The notes below the pieces were generated by a model, which searched no databases, was not told the origin of the DNA, and saw only the letters and a list, made by a program, of their open reading frames with translations. Shown in pieces: positions 6,215 to 10,257 of a stretch of 10,257 bases of DNA (the stretch's first letter is position 1; every line of letters begins with the position of its first letter). Location: NCBI GenBank assembly GCA_023424585.1, contig JAFADT010000627.1, forward strand, positions 1-10,257, in the 5' to 3' direction. The stretch is from Pseudomonadota bacterium (GTDB lineage: Bacteria > Myxococcota > Myxococcia > Myxococcales > Myxococcaceae). Made by a program: the position numbers and the translations under genes.

Positions 6215-7422
6215 GTCGCGGGGGCGTGGGCCGCGGTCAGCCGGCGGCTCCCCCAGAGCACCGCCACCAGCGCGGTGAGCGACATCGCCGCGCCCACGGC
6301 GCACACGCCCGGCCAGCCCGCGCGCGTCCACGCCGCCATGCCCGCCCACGCGCCCGCGGCGCCGCCCACGAAGTACGTCACCATGTAGAGGGTGTTGAGC
6401 CGGCTCCGGGCGTCCGGCCGCAGCGAGTACACCCGCGCCTGGTTGGCGATCTGGTTCGCCTGCGCGCCCAGGTCCAGCAGCACCACGCCCAGCGCGATGC
6501 CCCACAGCGAGTGCCCCAGCAGCCACAGCACGCCGAAGGACGCCAGCAGCACGGCGATGGCCAGCGCGTTGATGCGCCGCCCGACGCCCCTGTCGGCGAA
6601 GCGCCCCACCAGCGGCGCGATGACCGCGCCCGCCACGCCCACCACGCCGAAGAGGCCCGCCACCTGCGCGCCGTAGTGCCCGGGCAGCGAGCGCAGGTAG
6701 AGCGCCAGCGTGGCCCAGAAGGCGCTGAACGCGCCGAAGGTCAGCCCGCCCAGCAGCGCGTGCAGCCGCAGCACCGGCTCCGTGCGGGCCAGGTGGATGA
6801 GCGACCGCATCAGCTGCGGGTAGGGCATGGCGGCCAGCGGCGGCTGCGCGGGCAGCGTGAAGCGCAGCACGACGCCCATCACCCCCATCAGGCCCGCGGC
6901 CACGAAGAACATGGTGCGCCAGCCCAGGTGCGTGCCCACGAAGCCCGCCGCCGTGCGCGACAGGAGGATGCCGATGAGCAGCCCGCTCATCACCGTGCCC
7001 ACCACGCGCCCGCGCTCCGAGGGCGCCGCCAGCTGCGCCGCAAAGGGGATGAGCAGCTGCGGCACCACCGTGGTGACGCCGATGGCGAAGCTCGCCGCCA
7101 CCATCACGTCCAGGCTGGGGGCGAGCCCCGCCGCCACCAGCGCCACGCCCACGCAGCCACACAGCACGAGGATGACGTTGCGGCGCTCCAGGCTGTCCCC
7201 CAGCGGCACCAGGAACAGCATGCCCACCGCGTAGCCCACCTGCGTCAGCGTGGGCACCAGCCCCAGTGCGCCTCCGTCCGCACCCAGCGTCCGGCCGATG
7301 TCTCCCAGCAGGGGCTGGTTGTAATAGAGGTTCGCGACGGTGACGGCCCCGGCCACCGCCATCAACCAGACGAGCGAGGGGCGGATCGAAGCGGAAGGCG
7401 CGGAATCGGAAGGCGTCTGCAT
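6211..7422 (-). CDS. MFS transporter (probable drug/metabolite efflux)
   Basis: A 403-residue inner-membrane protein of about twelve hydrophobic helices, the usual MFS size. The first helix carries NLYYNQPLLG (31-40), a signature of a bacterial MFS branch with YgaY-like proteins. The loop between helices 2 and 3 has GDSLERR (75-81), a version of the MFS motif A (G-x-x-x-D-R/K-x-x-R/K). A second motif-A-like sequence, GRFADRGVGRR, is in the second half. The central cytoplasmic loop (about residues 190-215) separates the two six-helix bundles. Members of this branch are mostly uncharacterised, and efflux by proton antiport is inferred only. The ATG at 7422 lacks an obvious ribosome site. The gene is divergent from the FKBP gene and convergent with the GNAT gene, with which it shares its stop-codon tetranucleotide. 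Confidence 0.92.
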   Translation of the reverse strand: MQTPSDSAPSASIRPSLVWLMAVAGAVTVANLYYNQPLLGDIGRTLGADGGALGLVPTLTQVGYAVGMLFLVPLGDSLERRNVILVLCGCVGVALVAAGLAPSLDVMVAASFAIGVTTVVPQLLIPFAAQLAAPSERGRVVGTVMSGLLIGILLSRTAAGFVGTHLGWRTMFFVAAGLMGVMGVVLRFTLPAQPPLAAMPYPQLMRSLIHLARTEPVLRLHALLGGLTFGAFSAFWATLALYLRSLPGHYGAQVAGLFGVVGVAGAVIAPLVGRFADRGVGRRINALAIAVLLASFGVLWLLGHSLWGIALGVVLLDLGAQANQIANQARVYSLRPDARSRLNTLYMVTYFVGGAAGAWAGMAAWTRAGWPGVCAVGAAMSLTALVAVLWGSRRLTAAHAPAT

Positions 7423-7555
7423 GGCGGGCGGCGCAACGGATAAGCCCCACCTCGACGCGCTTCAAGCAGGACGTGCGCGGGCCGCCACCTTCCGGGCGGG
7501 CAGGCCGTGTGCGCCCCCCTTCCCCACGGGGCTCGCGCGCGGCAGGCTGCGGGCA

Positions 7556-8011
7556 ATGCTTCGTTCCCTTCTGCTGTGCGCGGTGCTGGCCCTGGCCGGC
7601 TGTGGCGACTCCTCCTCCGGTGACCCCGCGAAGGTGACCTACGCCGGGTCCCTGGGCGTGGACCTGGCCGCGATGAACAAGAGCGAGTCCGGGCTCTACA
7701 CGCAGGACCTGGTCGTGGGCACCGGCAAGGAGGCCGTCAAGGGCAGCCGCGTGCAGGTGCACTACGCGGGCTGGCTGACGGATGGCTCCATGTTCGACAA
7801 CAGCCGCGCTCGCGGCGAGGCCTTCACCTTCTCGGTGGGCGCGGGCCAGGTCATCGACGGCTGGGACGAGGGGCTCGTCGGCATGCGCGCGGGCGGCAAG
7901 CGCAAGCTCGTCATCCCTTCCGACCTGGGCTACGGCTCGCGCGGCTCCGCGCCCGTCATCCCCGGCGACGCCGTGCTCGTCTTCGACGTGGAGCTGATGA
8001 ACGTCTACTGA
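7556..8011 (+). CDS. FKBP-type peptidyl-prolyl cis-trans isomerase, lipoprotein
   Basis: A 151-residue lipoprotein foldase. Residues 1-16 form a lipoprotein signal with the lipobox LAGC (Cys16). The FKBP domain spans about 45-151 and is nearly canonical: VQVHYAGWLTDGSMFDNS (66-83), GQVIDGWDEGLVGM, then GGKRKLVIPSDLGYG. Equivalents of the FKBP12 active-site residues Tyr26, Phe36, Asp37, Phe46, Val55, Ile56, Trp59, Tyr82 and Phe99 are visible (Tyr70, Phe80, Asp81, Phe92, Val99, Ile100, Trp103, Tyr126, Phe143), so it should be active. It would help fold proteins in the periplasm, tethered to a membrane. The frame is open further upstream, but the ATG at 7556 places the signal peptide correctly. 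Gly17-Asp18 after the cysteine gives no clear inner-membrane retention signal (Asp at +2 is absent). There is no SlyD- or FkpA-type dimerisation region. Confidence 0.93.
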   Translation: MLRSLLLCAVLALAGCGDSSSGDPAKVTYAGSLGVDLAAMNKSESGLYTQDLVVGTGKEAVKGSRVQVHYAGWLTDGSMFDNSRARGEAFTFSVGAGQVIDGWDEGLVGMRAGGKRKLVIPSDLGYGSRGSAPVIPGDAVLVFDVELMNVY

Positions 8012-8053
8012 CGCCGGCCGCGAAGGGCCCCGGCGTCGCCTTCAGACGCCGGG
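8010..8053. terminator. Candidate bidirectional terminator with alternative hairpins
   Basis: Between the convergent FKBP and small membrane-protein genes, GACGCCGG (8010-8017), CCGGCGTC (8030-8037) and GACGCCGG again (8045-8052) can pair two ways. The left pair gives an 8-bp stem with a 12-base loop. The right pair extends to 9 bp (8029-8037 with 8045-8053) with a 7-base loop that contains the minus-strand stop codon. No U-run follows on either strand, so it is not a textbook intrinsic terminator, but a GC-rich hairpin at this place suits transcript ends. Confidence 0.4.
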
Positions 8054-8266
8054 CGTTCCGCCGGACACGGGCGGCGCTGGCGGCGAGCGCTTCTTCGGGA
8101 TCGAGGAGCGCCCCTTCGGCCCCTTCAGCGCCACGCCCAGCAGCATCGTCGCGGGCAGCATCATGCCCAGCCCCTGCGTGAGGTCCTGGGGGGGATGGGT
8201 CACCACGCCCAGCACCATCCCGGCGAAGAGCAGGCCGCACACGATGCGCAGGACGAGGGCGTTCAC
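8042..8266 (-). CDS. Small two-helix membrane protein of unknown function
   Basis: A 74-residue protein with two hydrophobic segments, about residues 3-23 (LVLRIVCGLLFAGMVLGVV) and 32-48 (GLGMMLPATMLLGVAL), joined by a short loop HPPQDLTQ. The tail is basic and proline-rich (GPKGRSSIPKKRSPPAPP) and probably cytoplasmic. I do not recognise a family. Coding is supported by strong G/C third positions, the helix pattern, and GGGAG 9 bases before the GTG start at 8266. It converges on the FKBP gene (30 bp between stops) and diverges from nudC. No function can be assigned. Confidence 0.68.
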   Translation of the reverse strand: MNALVLRIVCGLLFAGMVLGVVTHPPQDLTQGLGMMLPATMLLGVALKGPKGRSSIPKKRSPPAPPVSGGTPGV

Positions 8267-8319
8267 GGTCGAGGGCTCCCAGGCGGGCGGTGCCCGGTGG
8301 CGGGCGGCCGGAGCATAGC

Positions 8320-8338
8320 GCGCGGCGCCCCGCCGCGC
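8320..8338. repeat. GC-rich inverted repeat upstream of nudC
   Basis: GCGCGGCG and CGCCGCGC form perfect 8-base arms with a 3-base centre, 19 bases before the nudC start and inside the 91-bp divergent gap. It could be a hairpin in the nudC leader or part of a regulatory site. In DNA this GC-rich such repeats arise often, so the functional claim is weak. Confidence 0.2.
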
Positions 8339-8357
8339 CGTCCGTTAAGGTGGCCCC

Positions 8358-9188
8358 GTGAGCCCCCTCCAACGCTTCCAGCCCGGGTACGACCCGCCCG
8401 CACGCTCGCGTGACTCCGCGCTCCTCTTCGCCGCGCGCGGCATGGACCTGCTCGTGTCCGAGCGCGAGGGCCGCCTCGACCTGCCCCGCTGCTCGGCCCT
8501 GGCGGAGACGGCGGCCGGCGCCCACTTCCTGGGCGTGCTGGGTGAGACGGACTGCTACGCCTCGCCCGTGCCCGGGGGCTTCACGCCGCCGGAGGGGATG
8601 AAGTTCGTTCCCGCACGCTCGCTCTACAAGCAGGTGGACGAGGCGACGTTCGCCGTGGCGGGCCGCGCGCTCTCCATCGTCGAGTGGGACCTGAACCACC
8701 GCTTCTGCGGCAAGTGCGGCGCGGCCACGCAGCTCGTGCCGGGGGAGCGCGCGCGCCGCTGCCCGGTGGACCACACGCCGTTCTACCCGCGCATCTCGCC
8801 GGCGGTCATCGTCCTCATCACCCGGGGCGACGAGATGCTGCTCGCGCGCAACGCGTCCTTCCCGGAGCCCTTCTTCAGCACCGTGGCCGGCTTCGTGGAC
8901 CCCGGCGAGTCGCTGGAGGAGACCGTGCGGCGCGAGGTGAAGGAGGAGGTGGGCGTGGACCTGGAGGACGTCACCTACTTCGGCAGCCAGCCGTGGCCGT
9001 TCGGCCGCTCGCTGATGGTGGGCTTCATGGCCGAGTACGCGGGCGGCGACATCACCGTGGACGGCAAGGAGATCGCCGAGGCGCGCTGGTTCGGCGTGGA
9101 CGACCTGCCGCGCATCCCGCCCCGCCTGAGCATCGCGCGCCACCTCATCGACACCTTCATCGACCGGGTGAAGGCCCGCCGGGCTTGA
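8358..9188 (+). CDS. nudC: NADH pyrophosphatase / NAD-cap RNA hydrolase NudC
   Basis: A 276-residue Nudix hydrolase. Order: an N-terminal domain (about 1-112), a zinc-ribbon (about 113-142), then the Nudix domain. The Nudix box is complete: G178-x5-E184-x7-R192-E-V-K-E-E-V-G-V200. It is followed by SQPWPF (210-215), the signature that marks NADH-pyrophosphatase-type Nudix proteins. Characterised NudC splits NADH to NMNH and AMP and removes NAD caps from RNA. The zinc site has C117, C120 and C135, but the expected fourth cysteine position is Asp138, followed by His139. The start is a GTG with AAGGTGG a few bases upstream; no better ATG is available. queE follows after 25 bp on the same strand, so the two may share a transcript. 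A divergent small membrane-protein gene lies upstream. Confidence 0.95.
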   Translation: MSPLQRFQPGYDPPARSRDSALLFAARGMDLLVSEREGRLDLPRCSALAETAAGAHFLGVLGETDCYASPVPGGFTPPEGMKFVPARSLYKQVDEATFAVAGRALSIVEWDLNHRFCGKCGAATQLVPGERARRCPVDHTPFYPRISPAVIVLITRGDEMLLARNASFPEPFFSTVAGFVDPGESLEETVRREVKEEVGVDLEDVTYFGSQPWPFGRSLMVGFMAEYAGGDITVDGKEIAEARWFGVDDLPRIPPRLSIARHLIDTFIDRVKARRA

Positions 9189-9213
9189 CCCCCTCCCCCC
9201 AAGGGTGCGCTTG

Positions 9214-9930
9214 ATGCGCCCCTTCGCACCGCACGCCATGCCTGCCGCACGCCCGCACATCGAGCCCCGCCGCGTCCCCACCGCCGACTCCGTCGTGGTG
9301 AAGGAACTCTACCTCTCCCTCCAGGGCGAGTCGTCCCACGCCGGCCTGCTGTGCGGCTTCATCCGCCTCACCGGCTGCCACCTGCGCTGCACGTACTGCG
9401 ACAGCGAGTTCGCCTTCCACGGCGGCAGCCGGATGAAGATTCCGGAGATCGTCGAGAAGGCGCTGGCCTGGAACACGCCCACCGTGGAGGTGACCGGCGG
9501 CGAGCCCCTGCTCCAGCCCGGCGTGTATCCGCTGATGGAGTCGCTGCTGGACGCGGGCCTCAAGGTGCTGCTGGAGACGAGCGGCGCCATCGACGTGCGG
9601 CTCGTGCCCCCGGCCGTCCACAAGATCGTGGACATGAAGACGCCGTCCTCCGGCGAGTGCGACCGCAACGACTACCGCAACCTCACGTCCATGAACGCCA
9701 ACGACGAGCTGAAGATCGTCATCGGCTCACGCGAGGACTACGAGTGGGCGCGCGCGCTCGTGCGCGAGCACCGCCTGGGACAGAAGCCCTACGGCGTCCT
9801 GTTCTCCACCATCTTCGACAGGCTCCACCCGCGCCAGTTGGCGGAGTGGATCATCGAGGACCGGCTGCCGGTGCGCTTCCAGCTCCAGATGCACAAGTAC
9901 CTCTGGGACCCCAACGAGCGCGGCGTCTGA
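9214..9930 (+). CDS. queE: 7-carboxy-7-deazaguanine synthase QueE (radical SAM)
   Basis: A 238-residue radical S-adenosylmethionine enzyme that converts 6-carboxytetrahydropterin to 7-carboxy-7-deazaguanine, the ring-contraction step toward queuosine and other deazapurines. Seen: ELYLSLQGES near residue 31, the iron-sulfur ligands C55-x3-C59-x2-C62, the SAM-binding TGGEP (94-98), VDMKTPSSGE (139-148) and the closing HKYLWDPNERGV, all typical of QueE. Length is normal for the full-size form. I chose the ATG at 9214 because AAGGG lies 8 bases before it; a GTG at 9205 and an ATG at 9238 are in-frame alternatives, the latter removing eight poorly conserved residues. No other queuosine genes are present in the window. 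The gene may be read with nudC, and it ends 14 bp from a convergent membrane-protein gene, leaving no room for a separate terminator. Confidence 0.95.
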   Translation: MRPFAPHAMPAARPHIEPRRVPTADSVVVKELYLSLQGESSHAGLLCGFIRLTGCHLRCTYCDSEFAFHGGSRMKIPEIVEKALAWNTPTVEVTGGEPLLQPGVYPLMESLLDAGLKVLLETSGAIDVRLVPPAVHKIVDMKTPSSGECDRNDYRNLTSMNANDELKIVIGSREDYEWARALVREHRLGQKPYGVLFSTIFDRLHPRQLAEWIIEDRLPVRFQLQMHKYLWDPNERGV

Positions 9931-9944
9931 CGCGGCCCCTGACC

Positions 9945-10257
9945 TCAACCGCTCGGGGACAGCGCGAAGGCGGTGAGCGCACCGTACGCCACCAGCCCCA
10001 GCAGGTTCAGCGCGGACAGGACGCGCAGCACGAGCGCGAGGCCCCGGTCGCCCACCTCCTCGCGGCGCCGCAGCTTGCGCGTGGAGATGACCGTCCCCGC
10101 CGCCGCCGCCGCCAGCGTGCACGCCAGCGCCAGCAGCGTCTCCTGGACCCCGCCCAGCCTCCCGCGGGCCGACCACGACAGCAGCACCACGGGCGCGCCG
10201 AGGAGCAGGAACCCCAGGACGTTGGCCCCCAGCGCCACCCGCACCGCGCGCGAGGGG
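9945..10257 (-). CDS. Multi-pass membrane protein of unknown function (5' end probably beyond window)
   Basis: The frame ends at a TGA at 9947-9945 and stays open to the right edge. A GTG at 10244 could start a 99-residue protein, but the preceding codons (PSRAV) read naturally into it and there is no stop or ribosome site before it, so the true start is probably outside. Three hydrophobic stretches are visible, counted from the GTG: about 6-24 (VLGFLLLGAPVVLLSW), 35-53 (TLLALACTLAAAAAGTVI) and 69-94 (ALVLRVLSALNLLGLVAYG). A strongly basic-acidic loop (RKLRRREEVGDRG) between the second and third is probably cytoplasmic. I do not recognise the family. Codon use fits the genome. Confidence 0.65.
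   Translation of the reverse strand, partial: PSRAVRVALGANVLGFLLLGAPVVLLSWSARGRLGGVQETLLALACTLAAAAAGTVISTRKLRRREEVGDRGLALVLRVLSALNLLGLVAYGALTAFALSPSG

Noticed and set aside
7340..7555. 72-codon N-terminal extension of the FKBP frame
   Set aside because: It overlaps the start of the divergent MFS gene and would bury the lipoprotein signal peptide that starts at 7556.
6017..7762. 581-codon minus-strand and 405-codon plus-strand frames over the MFS gene
   Set aside because: Both are low-complexity shadows; the minus-strand 403-residue frame with MFS motifs and helices is the real gene.
7956..9281. 441-codon minus-strand frame opposite nudC
   Set aside because: It has no recognisable motif and shadow-type composition; nudC on the plus strand has a complete Nudix box.
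1..10257. CRISPR array, tRNA, insertion sequence or phage elements
   Set aside because: I saw no regularly spaced repeats, tRNA-like cloverleaf, transposase motif, terminal inverted repeats or phage proteins.

Overview
The window is very GC-rich, with third codon positions almost all G or C, and holds dense, mostly short-spaced genes. Several surface and envelope proteins (lipoproteins, PEGA and TPR domains, a TonB-dependent receptor) together with this base use suggest a member of the Myxococcota, in the Myxococcus/Corallococcus/Pyxidicoccus range. This is inferred from protein style and composition, since no marker gene is present. I see no rRNA, tRNA, CRISPR array, insertion sequence, phage gene or replication origin.

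Left part (1-2368, minus strand): a lipoprotein with an Ig-like domain runs off the left edge and has clearly less GC-biased codons than everything else. It is followed on the same strand by a 564-residue lipoprotein with carboxypeptidase-regulatory-like and SbsA/Ig-like domains, which ends in a 15-bp perfect-stem intrinsic terminator (446-491). A short AT-richer divergent region separates it from a HIT-family protein on the plus strand.

Middle part (2369-6214, plus strand): the HIT protein, then a 959-residue outer-membrane TonB-dependent receptor with an unusual periplasmic N-terminus (signal peptide, TPR-like helices, three PEGA domains, then plug and barrel). Only 14 bp later comes a small GNAT acetyltransferase, probably on the same transcript. 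Two short palindromes lie just upstream of the receptor. The GNAT gene ends tail to tail with an MFS transporter, and the two share one CTAG tetranucleotide as overlapping stop codons.

Right part (6211-10257): the MFS transporter (minus) is divergent from an FKBP-type peptidyl-prolyl isomerase lipoprotein (plus), which converges on a 74-residue two-helix membrane protein (minus). That gene is divergent from nudC (plus; NADH pyrophosphatase/NAD-cap hydrolase), which is followed after 25 bp by queE (7-carboxy-7-deazaguanine synthase). A multi-pass membrane protein (minus) reaches the right edge and is probably incomplete at its 5' end.

No multi-gene pathway is complete here: the receptor has no TonB/ExbB/ExbD beside it and queE has no other que genes. 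The most notable objects are the TPR-PEGA-receptor fusion, the altered zinc-ligand set of NudC, and the composition break at the left edge. I found no convincing evidence of a wholly new system.
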